A stretch of 64,000 nucleotides of DNA from Osedax fenrisi (Eukaryota; Annelida; Polychaeta; Sabellida; Siboglinidae): positions 15,491,788-15,555,787 of the forward strand of contig OZ025243.1 of assembly GCA_964019155.1 (NCBI GenBank). Direction: 5' to 3'. Below, in pieces: positions 48,813 through 58,497 of the stretch (position 1 is its first letter; the number at the start of each line of letters is the position of its first letter). A program made the translations under genes and the position numbers. The notes beneath the pieces were generated by a model. That model had not been told where the DNA came from, did no database searches, and was given only the letters and a program-made list of their open reading frames with translations.

Positions 48813-49719
48813 TATATATATTATATAAATATATAATATATAGTATGTGATAATATTAAATTAACATATACTTATTCTATAATAATTTTACAAATATTTT
48901 TTTACATTTTGAGAAATAATTTGATTACACATATTTTATTACATTCATATTAAATATAGTATATATTCATATTATTAAAATTAAATTCATATTAATATAT
49001 ACATTTATTGATATTTTAATATAACTATTATTATATTATAACTAATTAATTTTCCATTAGGTTAAAGAAAGGTTTATACAGTTGTTATAAAGGATCTCAG
49101 TATAAGCTAAATGTGGAAGATAAATAAATACTATGTCTAAAAAATGTATATAACAATTAAAAATAAAATAAAATGTTATATAATTGTATCTTACTATGAA
49201 ATCATATCTTGAATTCACCTGTTTAATTTAAACTATGCTAAATTTTTGAATTTAAATAAATTTACAAAAAAATATACATTTATTTTATTAATTATATATA
49301 TGAACATATGATAATCAATATAATTATATTTTAATAAATCACTCATATATTTTATTATATAATTTATATGAACATGGGATACTCATTCTAATTATATTTT
49401 AATAAATCACTCATGTATATTTTATTATATTATATATATTATAATATACATAAGGATAATCATTATAATTATATTTTAATAAATCATTAATATATTTATG
49501 TATATTTTAGTATTTTTGAAATATTTATAAATCAATTTATTTTATATATGTGGCTATATTTTTATTGCATACAAATAATTTATAAATAATTGTTTTTTTT
49601 AAATCATACTATTCATATTGAAAGAATATATTAATTTATAATTAAATAACTATTTTACATAAAAATTAATTATTATTAATTATATAAGTTGAATGTAGAC
49701 TATAGTTTACATATTGTTT

Positions 49720-49755
<36 letters not shown>

Positions 49756-50039
49756 AATTAATTGTAATACTATTATATATGAAAATACTATTTATTAAAT
49801 CACTTGTGAATGTATTATTATTTAGGAAATATTTCAAAATCAATTAATTATATAATATTCCAGTATATATTAATGTATTATTAAATAAATAATAGAAAAA
49901 TAGTTAATATATTAATTTATATATATGACAACTATAAAAATGGAATTAATATTAATAAATATTATATGTTATATATATACATAAATAATTACAAATCATT
50001 AATCCTCAGGTTAACAATGTACAATATAACATAATTATA
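48813..50039. other. Very AT-rich spacer, no gene
   Basis: Tandem-like recurrence of ATTATATTTTAATAAATCAC at about 49324, 49389 and 49466 (period about 65-75 bp). (AT)n lies at 49725-49751. Confidence 0.5.
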
Positions 50040-50046
50040 CTTCCAT

Positions 50047-50484
50047 CAAAGATTTTCCGAAGGAAAGATATAACAATTACGCGAAATCGTGTAATTCGAA
50101 TTTGTATACAAAATACCCTGGTGCCACCTATAGCGGGTTACTTTTAGGAACTATGCGTTGTTTATAATGTAAATTCGTATTTAACTATACACTTTTAAAA
50201 TGTTAAATAATATGCTTTAAATTAATATTTATATGATGAAAACTAAGTGTTCATTACTAATATATAACAAACAAATATGATATGTATGTTTTAAATTCTA
50301 TAAGTATATATTTAGTGAGTAAAAGCTAATTTATATTGCATGTAATTTAATAGAGCAATGAAAACATTGTTGTATGCAAACAGAGCCGAACCTAAATCTA
50401 TTTCAGTGATTTCGATACTACTGCTAGCAGCGGTTGGGGCTATTACTAAATTACGTTGCATGCATAGGGAGTATTATATCTTTG
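50047..50484 (-). mobile_element. 454-bp-family element, copy 2, inverted, 16-bp end deletion
   Basis: Inverted relative to copy 1 and highly similar throughout. Flanked by CTTCCAT on both sides (50040-50046 and 50485-50491), again 7 bp. It is 438 bp, exactly 16 shorter than copy 1, because the GCGAAGC hairpin end is missing: the deletion lies between two CTTTG words, leaving one CTTTG against the duplication. Confidence 0.88.
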
Positions 50485-50491
50485 CTTCCAT

Positions 50492-50939
50492 TATAAATAT
50501 ATGTATATAATGTGGGCTAAACTTTGTATCATATATAAATTGTATATATACAATTTCACTAAATGCATCATATATGACTAGTTTATGAGTAATTTATTAT
50601 AATTTTGTTAGAATTATTAAAAAAAGTATATAGTTAATATATAGGTTATATATTATAATATTTTGTTAAATAATAATTATATTTATTATGTATAATATAC
50701 AAACCTACCAGTTGCATTTAGTTTGATTAATATAGTTATAACCCTGGGTTATAAGTATAGTTACATGTATGTTTAAAGAAAATAATTATATATAATTAAT
50801 AATATTACTAATATAATACTTATAGAATATTTTATTATTTATAATTTCACAAATTAATTATATTTTATGAAAATAAATAATTATCATTTATATTCATGCA
50901 GTCATATATATTACTGGATAATCATATATATATATATAG
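50492..50939. other. AT-rich spacer, no gene
   Basis: Short palindromes (ATAACCCTGGGTTATA at about 50738). Nothing else recognised. Confidence 0.5.
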
Positions 50940-51195
50940 TGTCAAGTCAGGCTTAATCAGACCAACAAGGGACAACAAAGTGTGTGAGATATCTAAGTAT
51001 TATTTAATATATTTACATAGAATTAATTAATAGTTTAAACTAGTATCTGTAAATAATTATGAGTTAGTGGGAATTGATGCGTTTAATGTTTTAATATTAG
51101 GTTCATAGACATCTAAGGGGCGAAACCATCATGTTATTAATATATAACGTCTTTGATTAGGTTATTTAAAATAGGGACAATAATATGTTCATGAT

Positions 51196-51234
<39 letters not shown>

Positions 51235-51347
51235 ATATATATATGTATAAAACATACAAATAAGTATATATATATATATAAATAAGATATACATTATAAT
51301 TTTATATTATATATATATATGTAATGATGTGTGATTTATTATTATTA
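50940..51347 (+). mobile_element. 5' part of an LTR, interrupted by a LINE
   Basis: Starts TGTCAAGTCAGG right after an (AT) tract. It contains a TATA-like TATAAAAC at about 51246. Its presumed continuation lies beyond the inserted LINE, where AATAAAG and a TAACA end are followed directly by a primer-binding site. The LTR start is inferred from the TG..CA rule and has not been checked against a second LTR. Confidence 0.45.
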
Positions 51348-51390
51348 GTGAAGCTAAAGGGTCATAGGTCGGGAACGCCCCTTTATTTCT

Positions 51391-51651
51391 ATGAATACTT
51401 CCTTTACCATTCGACCCTCGACGGAACAACAGCGATATAGTGGTACGATATATCTGCCTTCACGAGGCGTACTGCGTCCATCCGAAGGATGTCGAAAAGA
51501 GAATTCCCCTCGGCAAGACCAGTCTCGGGCCCAAGGCTCGGATGGACTGCCGCCCCCCCCTACACACGGACACGTTTTTGCTACCCGGACAAGTGATCTC
51601 AGCCTACTTGCTCCGGCTTCTACTGATCCGCGCTGGGGATCATCGAGATGA
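51391..51651 (+). CDS. Possible short upstream ORF of the I-like LINE (86 aa)
   Basis: The frame MNTSFTIRPSTEQQ... ends in TGA that overlaps the ATG of the main frame (ATGA at 51648-51651). It has no recognised domain, and another frame (51440-51679) overlaps it. It may be an upstream ORF coupling translation, or chance. Confidence 0.3.
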   Translation: MNTSFTIRPSTEQQRYSGTIYLPSRGVLRPSEGCRKENSPRQDQSRAQGSDGLPPPPTHGHVFATRTSDLSLLAPASTDPRWGSSR

Positions 51652-54600
51652 ACCCAGGCCCCGCCTGCCACGCTTGTAATAAAACGCTACGACCCTCACA
51701 GGCCTTCCTCACCTGCTCCAACCCCGACTGCGACACCGCCTCCCACAAGAAAGAATGCTGCAGTGGTATCAAACGTGTCGCACTACAGATTGATACGTGG
51801 TTATGCATTGATTGCGGAGGTGCTCAGCCGATCAGCCGTCCCAATAGCCGTACTGCCCAGAATGCTGTTATCCTCGTTGGTCAAATCGTCAGTGTGTCGC
51901 CAACCGCTAATCTACAAGGCGTCCCGAAACGCTCCTGTCTGGTATGTGACCGCTCGACCCGGCCTTCGTTACGTCCGCTCATCTGCGCAGGATGCTTGCG
52001 CGAATGCCACAAGAGCTGCTCGAGTCTCTCAAGAACGGAACAGGAAATGTACATCTTGGCTGGTTCCTGGAGATGCGAGAACTGCTCGGTGAAGCGCCAC
52101 AGCCCCGGTATCACCAGAGATCCATCTAATACAACAGGCGCGGTGCGAATAGCGGATGTAAAGTTGCGGTCTTGCCTAAGCATTTTGCAGTGGAATGCAA
52201 ATGGAATTAAGACAAAAATGGTTGAGCTAGAGGAGAAGGTTCGGCGAATGGAGATTGATATCATCATGATCCAGGAGTCGAAACTACGGTCTTTGGACAA
52301 GGATCCGAGGATCGCTGGGTATTCCACCGTTCGCAAGGACAGAGATGTGGGCATGGGAGGGGGTCTAGTCACCTTTATCAAGGAGGACATCCCTTTCATC
52401 ACAGTAAATCATTCTCATGGCCTACCCGACTCCAAACTCGAAGCGCTCATCATCGACCTCAATCCAGCCACACTTCACCGCATGACTTGCGTCAACGTCT
52501 ACAGGCCTCCTTCTAGGAGAGCGCATCAGGTCCAGGACTTCAGCACCTCGGAACTCCCAACGGCCCAGAATATCATCATAGGGGGTGATCTCAATGTGCA
52601 CGCTAGTTCTTGGGATCAGTGGCAACCCGAAGACGAAATGGGCGCGAAGCTAGAGGACTGGATGGCGGATAACGACTTCGGTATCGTAAACGATGATTCT
52701 GCAACGAGAGTTAACGCCGGCACAGGCGGTTGCAGCGCTCCAGACGTCACCTTGATCAACAATTTTTGGCTGGATAAGGTAGAATGGTGCACCATAGAGT
52801 GCATGGGCTCCGACCACCTCCCAATTATTATAACCGTGGACTGTCCCCTATCAACGTTGAAACCCCCTCCGATCACAGAACTTCGATGGAACTGGGCCAA
52901 AGCCGATTTCGAAGGTTTTTCTAGGGATGTCGAAGTTTCTGTTATGCCCACCCCACTCCACATAGCCACAGCCTCATTAGATGCTAGGATGAGGTATCTG
53001 AACGAGGCCATGCTAAGTGTAGCAAAGGTAAACATCGGCAAGGTGAAGGCCACGACGAACTACAAGGAGTGGATGAGCAGGGAAATAAGAGATGCAATAA
53101 GGACGCGCAACCACCTCAGAAGAGACATCGTGGTAAACAGAAGGGAATGGATCAGTGCATGCCGAAAGGTTCAGCTGTTGATTCGCTCCAGCAAAGAGGA
53201 CAGATGGCGGGAATTCATTACCAGCGCCGACCTCAGCGCAAATCCCAACAAAATCTGGTCGACTATCAAATCGCTGAGCGGAAAGTGTGCATCGAGCATA
53301 AGGAACGAGACGCTTATGCACAATGGCAAGAGCTACTCTACCAGCAAGGCAAAGGCCGATGCATTCATGCGGAGGTACGCAGCTGTTAGCCGATTGTCCA
53401 TTCCCAAGCCGGAATGCCGAAAGAACACCGTGCGCCGCCTCCTGAACGCCCCATCCGTCGCTGAAGAGAGCTGCAAGAAGTTTACACTAACAGAGCTCAA
53501 TTCTGCTATTGGAAGCATGAAGCCCAAAGGAGCCCCCGGTCGAGACAGAATCGCTCCACGATTCATCCGTGCTCTCGGTCCTGAGGCGCTTGACTTCCTG
53601 TTGTCCATCTACAATGACTCTTGGAGCCTTGGCGTTAGCCCTTCATACTGGAGAGAGGCCCTCATTGTCCCCCTTCTGAAGAAAGGAAAGCCGGCGAGTC
53701 AGATAGACTCTTTCCGCCCCGTCTCACTCACGTCGTGTATCGCCAAGACAATGGAGAGGATGGTGGCGAATCGTCTAGATATTCTAGCAGAGTCAAGCGG
53801 GTGGTGGAGCCCTGACCAAGCCGGCTTCCGATCTATGCGATCATGTGAAGATCAAGTCCTACGAATGTCGCAGTCAATCAGCAACGGGTTCCAGACCCGA
53901 CCCGCTTCACGGACGGTTCTTGCGCTGCTGGATTTCAGTAAGGCATTCGACACCGTTTGGCGCGACCGCCTGTATGAGATCCTTCTCGCAAAAGGCGTGC
54001 CGCGGATGATGGTCAGATGGATCCGTGGCTTCCTGACGGACAGAAGAGCGAGAGTGAGGCTAGATGGAGTAAACGGGAGCAGTTTGAAGCTCCAACAAGG
54101 AGTCCCTTAGGGATCAGTTCTCTCTCCTCTCCTCTTTCTCTTCTACATCAACGGGATTCGAGACGAGGCACCAGAAGGAACGTTCATTAGCATGTACGCG
54201 GACGACATTGCGGTATGGTCACAACACAAGGACAGAGTGATAGCTCAGGAGGCCGTCCAGAGAGCGGTAAACAACTTCGGTGCATGGAGCGAGGAGCACA
54301 GGTTGATGCTAAACCCGTCCAAATTCGAAGTGGCCTTCTTTTACACAGACCCCGCAGAAGCGAATTGGTCCCCTTCGATCCAGCTCAACGGCCAAGCCTT
54401 CGCATTTAACAGAACCCCCACCTTCCTGGGAGTCATGTATGATCGGACGCTCTCCTTTCGCCCTCAAGCGGAAGCTGTTAAGGCGAGAGTGATGGGCCGC
54501 ATACGGATAATGGCGTCGCTAGCATCGAAGGAATGGGGCTGGAGCCGACATAGTCTCATAACTATATACATGGCTACCATTCATAGCGTCCTCCACTTCT

Positions 54601-55907
54601 GTGGCGCAGCGTGGCAGCCCTGGTTAGCCAAATCCAACCTGTAGATCTTAGAGCGAATCCAGAACCGCGCGCTCAGATGTCTCACGGGCCAATTAGCTGA
54701 CACCCCGCTAGAATGCCTAAGAAATGAGGCCGAGCTAACATCTTTTGCCACAACGGTGCGTAGGAACTGCCTGATCGCGTGGGAGAAGTCGTCAAGACTC
54801 CCCCCAGACAACCCGAGGCGTTCCTTGTTTGCTTCACCTGTAATGCACAGATGGAAGAACAGGAACAGCTTCAGTTGCATGGGCAAGGCCGAGTGCGAAG
54901 AACTGGGTCTGGACGAGATTCCCCGCGAGCTATTTCAGAAATGGCACCTACCACCGTGGAAATGGGACTCTTCTCCGTTATGGTCTGTCAGGACCTCATT
55001 GGTGGGCGGCTCCTCGAAGATGAACAGCGTTGCGGAACTTCTGGCGGACGCGATTCAGTCCATAAACGACGCAGGAACCCGCGAACTGACTATCTACACT
55101 GATGGTTCTGCAGTCGGCGGCATGTCTTTCGGAGGCAGTGCGGCGATCGTCACGGAGGGTCCTCCGACGAACCCCACGCTCATCGATTCTATGTCAAAGA
55201 AGGGTAATCGCTGGACATCCTCGTACGAGACCGAGGTTGCTGCCCTTCTTTTGGCCACGGAATACCTGTATGCGAGAGAACCTGTGGGTAGGTCAATGTC
55301 AATGATATGCACGGACAGCCAGGCTGCGTTAAATGCGTTGAAAAGTTCAGAGAAGACAGATGACAAGGGCCTCGCCCAACTAAGAGCATGTCTTGCAAGG
55401 CTCCGGTCCCCGGTCATTCTGCAATGGATACCAGGTCACTGTGGGCTAGTGGGAAATGAATGGGCCGACAAAGCAGCAGGGGAGTCGGCGATCTCAACAG
55501 ATGAGCCCTTGCCTAACCTCGGTGGGATCTCCTACCAATCGGCCAAGGCGCTCATCAAGCGCGAAATCGTCGACCCGCCCACCAGCCACCTAAGGACTAA
55601 AGCTGTCTTCGACGGACCCCGCAACACTGAACCTCTCTCCCGTCCCGATGCGGTTCTCATTGCGCAGCTACGCAGCGGTCACTGCCGCAAACTTGCAGCG
55701 TACAGAAGCGTAGTGGATGCTAACTCCTCGCCAACCTGCCCTTATTGCGAAGCGGACCATGAAACTCTAGAGCACTGGATTCAAGAGTGTCCGGCGACGG
55801 CCGTAAAACATATTCGAGTGTTTGGGGGGACGGCACCCCATCTATCAGTCTTGGTATCAAACCCAAGGGCTGTTCTGGCGTTCGCGCATGGACTCTGGTC
55901 CATGTGA
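51648..55907 (+). pseudogene. I-like LINE polyprotein (PHD-like fingers, EN, RT, RNase H) with two in-frame TAG codons
   Basis: One continuous frame of 1,419 codons, TGA at the end, interrupted only by TAG at 54108 (codon 821) and 54642 (codon 999). The order is as follows. Two PHD-like Cys/His clusters lie at about 7-60 (CHACNK..CSNPDCD..H..WLCIDC) and 95-155 (CLVCDR..CAGC..CHKSC..WRCENC). The APE endonuclease spans about 176-390 (LQWNANGIKT, IQESKL, GGDLNVHASS, SDHLPI). The RT spans about 590-900 (DSFRPVSLT, LLDFSKAFDTVW, QQGVP-stop-GSVLSPLLF, MYADDIAVW). The RNase H starts at about 1145 (TIYTDGSA, E in SYETE, TDSQAAL, NEWADKAA). A C-terminal CPYCEADHETLEHWIQEC knuckle follows. The first TAG replaces the invariant Gln of VPQGS, and the second falls where Gln is common (KSNL-stop-ILERIQN). 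All catalytic residues are otherwise intact. Either a just-inactivated copy or a frame read through at TAG. Confidence 0.9.
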
Positions 55908-55972
55908 CGCCACCCTGCCGCCAACAACAACAACAACAACAACAGCGATACTGAGAGGTAAAATCTCAGCTG

Positions 55973-56069
55973 TTATTATCTTTATTATTATTATTATTTA
56001 ACTAATTTATATATGCTATAGGGTTTCTTATTACGAATAAAGCTGAAACGAAATTCTGTCTTCATAACA
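55973..56069 (+). mobile_element. 3' part of the interrupted LTR
   Basis: After (TTA)n, the sequence includes a polyadenylation-type AATAAAG at 56036 and ends CTTCATAACA. The TGT...ACA ends match the start at 50940. It abuts the primer-binding site. Confidence 0.5.
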
Positions 56070-56071
56070 TT

Positions 56072-56089
56072 TGGCGCTGCGAACAGGAT
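56072..56089 (+). promoter_or_regulatory. Retrotransposon primer-binding site, tRNA-Ser-like
   Basis: TGGCGCTGCGAACAGGAT begins two bases after the LTR end. Its complement ends CAGCGCCA and resembles the 3' end of metazoan tRNA-Ser (T-stem, acceptor, G discriminator, CCA) with about two differences. A short remnant of the internal region follows (to about 56150), then unrelated AT-rich DNA; no gag or pol frame remains. Confidence 0.55.
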
Positions 56090-56149
56090 AACAAAGCAAA
56101 AAGAGCCCTCCAGTATGAACCGCTAGTTACGCGTATCGACACAATGTAC

Positions 56150-56630
56150 AATACATATTATATATTCGTCGTATCTATTATATTATTATATTGTACACAT
56201 TATTATGATATATTTAAGCAGAGTTATGCCCAAATTTTATATCATTTTAGTAATTATATTTAGTGTATTATTATATTATATAATTGCTATATATTATATT
56301 ATATAATATAATATTATATTATATAATATTATTATATAATATTATATAATATATTATATATTATATTATAATAATATATAATATATATTCGTCGTATCTA
56401 TTATATTATTATATCGTACAATTTATTATCCTATATTTAAGCAGAGTGCTGCCCAAATTTATAACATTTTAGTATATTTTCGTCGAATTTATTATTGAAT
56501 AATATTATATTTACTATTATAATATTTATTATAATAACTATATCGTATGTCATTATAATTATACTATTAATATTATTAAAAACGTATTAAAGTATATATA
56601 TATCTCGACGGACAAGTGATATCGATTTTC
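56150..56630. other. AT-rich spacer with a 240-bp direct repeat
   Basis: The block CGTCGTATCTATTATATTAT then ATT(G/C)TACA...TATTTAAGCAGAG occurs at 56167-56225 and again at 56389-56445. Between them are dense ATATTATATAATAT palindromes. No gene. Confidence 0.6.
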
Positions 56631-56680
56631 GTTTGAGAACGGAGCATCCGTGGTTCGAATCTCACGTATGTCATTAATTT
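56605..56680 (+). repeat. Possible tRNA-derived fragment (B box only)
   Basis: GGTTCGAATCTCACG at about 56651 is a good B box. The expected A box upstream (ACAAGTGATATCG) is poor and stems do not pair well. Confidence 0.25.
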
Positions 56681-56707
56681 TATAAATATATATATTTATA
56701 TTACTAT

Positions 56708-57207
56708 CAAAGATTTTGCGAAGCAAAGATATAACACTCCCTATGCATGCACCGTAATTTCGTAATATCCCCTGCCGCTGCTAGCAGTAGTATCGAAATC
56801 ATTGAAATAGATTTAGGTTCGGCTCTGTTTGCATAGAACAATGTTTTCATTGCTCTATTAAATTACATGCAATATAAATTAGCTTTTACTTACTAAATAT
56901 ATACTTATAGCATTTTAAAACATAAATATCATATTTGTTTGTTATATATCAGTAATTAACACTTAGTTTTCATCATATAAATATTAATTTAAAGCATATT
57001 ATTTAACATTTTAAAAGTGTATAGTTAAATACGAATTTACATTATAAACAACACATAGTTCCTAAAAGAAACACGCTATAGGTGGCACTGGGGTATTTTG
57101 TATACAAATTCGAATTACATGATTTCGCGTAAGTGTTATATCCATAGATTTATAGTTTACATGTAAACTATAAATCTATGTTATATCTTTCCTTCGGAAA
57201 ATCTTTG
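56708..57207 (+). mobile_element. 454-bp-family element, copy 3, with a palindrome insertion
   Basis: Same ends and interior as copy 1. It is 500 bp long: 454 plus a 45-bp insertion event at 57136-57187 plus one extra T in an internal run. The left flank TTACTAT and right flank GTATAAT do not form a clear duplication. Confidence 0.88.
57143..57180. mobile_element. 38-bp perfect palindrome with 7-bp TSD
   Basis: CATAGATTTATAGTTTACAT then GTAAACTATAAATCTATG is its own reverse complement. TTATATC flanks it on both sides (57136-57142 and 57181-57187). The same site in copies 1 and 2 has a single TTATATC and no palindrome, so this is an insertion with target duplication. One arm is identical to the right end of the 71-bp element at 11197-11267. 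Confidence 0.85.
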
Positions 57208-58119
57208 GTATAATGCAATGTATATCATATATACCATTCAATGGAACGACCGCAATTTGTATATTATTTAGAGAATTTAATTATGCAAATTTTTGATCGT
57301 TGATTGGTCGATTCATCGCCCAAAACCCCCTCATGATATCGACCAAAATACCCTCATCGCATATAGTATTGTTATGTTATCTTTATTCAATTATATAATT
57401 AATATTTTTAATTTATTTTTATTTTATTTTATGTAGAATATTGAGTAGTTTAACATAATAAAAAATTATCATAAAAATGTTATTAATTGTTTTGTATTTT
57501 ACCATTAACTCTCCGCAATTTATTACAATAATATAGCAGAAAATGCACTTTTTACATAATCGATAATATTATTCAATATATTTAATTTTTCTTAAATTTT
57601 TCTTAAAATATTAGGTAACATTAACATTATACACAGTTAGTTAATGTAAAATATTTTGCTATCTATTACCGTTGTGATTATATTGCCATCGATCAAAACC
57701 CCCTCACGTCCCCTATACTCGTAAATATAACCTATTAGTAATAGGATATTACCAATCTAAATAACTGGTTATTAAAGGAGTTTTTATGCAGATGTTATAT
57801 ACATTATATTTATAATGAAATAAACTATATTATAGGATATATTAATCGAGAATTGGTGGCGGTTCCTATCTGTGAATTCGGAACTATTGACCAAAACCGC
57901 CGCACATTCGAAAAATCGCTAATTTTTTTACCTAATTGTAAAATCGAAATATATTGAACAGTAGATGATTATATTAAATTCGCAAATATACATGTTTTAG
58001 ATTGATATATGTTACTTACGCTAATAAAATCTTATCTCACACAATTTAAAATTCATAAAGTAATTACTGTTTTAGTAGATGACCAATATTAGTTGACCAA
58101 AACCCCATCGCGTCCCCTA
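57208..58119. mobile_element. Decayed element(s) with GACCAAAACCCC / TCCCCTA ends
   Basis: Right-end-like sequences ATCGATCAAAACCCCCTCAC then GTCCCCTA (ending 57715) and TTGACCAAAACCCCATCGCG then TCCCCTA (ending 58119) are very similar. Partial copies occur at 57314-57350 and 57890-57912. Read in reverse they begin TAGGGGACG, recalling the TAGGGG ends of families A and B. No matching left end was found and there is no frame. Confidence 0.45.
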
Positions 58120-58329
58120 TATTCAAAAATATTAGTTAATATATATAAAATGTATTTTAAATCTACAGGGTGAATAAATATTAAATCTAAAGTTAATAAT
58201 ATACAATACAAAATTATTATTTGTAAGTAAAATTTATAATTATATATTTACATTTAAATATTTATGAATTATATAATACAATACAAAATTATAGTAAATA
58301 ATTATTAATTAATATTAAATAATAAATTA

Positions 58330-58497
58330 AAAGCACTAGCTTACCTAGTAATATTTATTTTAAATTTACTAGCCGGTAGGCTACCATGTATTATTTTTTT
58401 GAAAATAACTAGCCTACCTAGTAAAAATGACTAGCCTACCCAGTCGTATTTGACAAAATCACAATGACTAGCTTACAAGTGTAAATGACTAGGATGT
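58330..58497. repeat. Dispersed ATGACTAGCCTACC repeat
   Basis: About six copies of ACTAGC(C/T)TAC(C)TAG, some inverted (CTAGCCGGTAGGCTACC), within 170 bp. Confidence 0.7.

Larger units (their letters stand above)
51348..55972 (+). mobile_element. GC-rich I-like non-LTR retrotransposon inserted in an LTR
   Basis: Runs from about 51348 (after a TTATTATTA word) to about 55972: a roughly 300-bp 5' region, one long coding frame (51648-55907), an (AAC)n tract at 55921-55944, and a stem-loop CTGAGA...TCTCAG at 55951-55969. TTATTATTA-type sequence on both sides fits a target duplication but is simple sequence. Base composition is near 50% GC by eye against about 25% around it, so the insertion is recent or foreign in origin. 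Confidence 0.85.

Noticed and set aside
51354..55417. Many additional frames on both strands inside the GC-rich LINE
   Set aside because: They are shadows of the single long coding frame, which holds all the recognisable domains.
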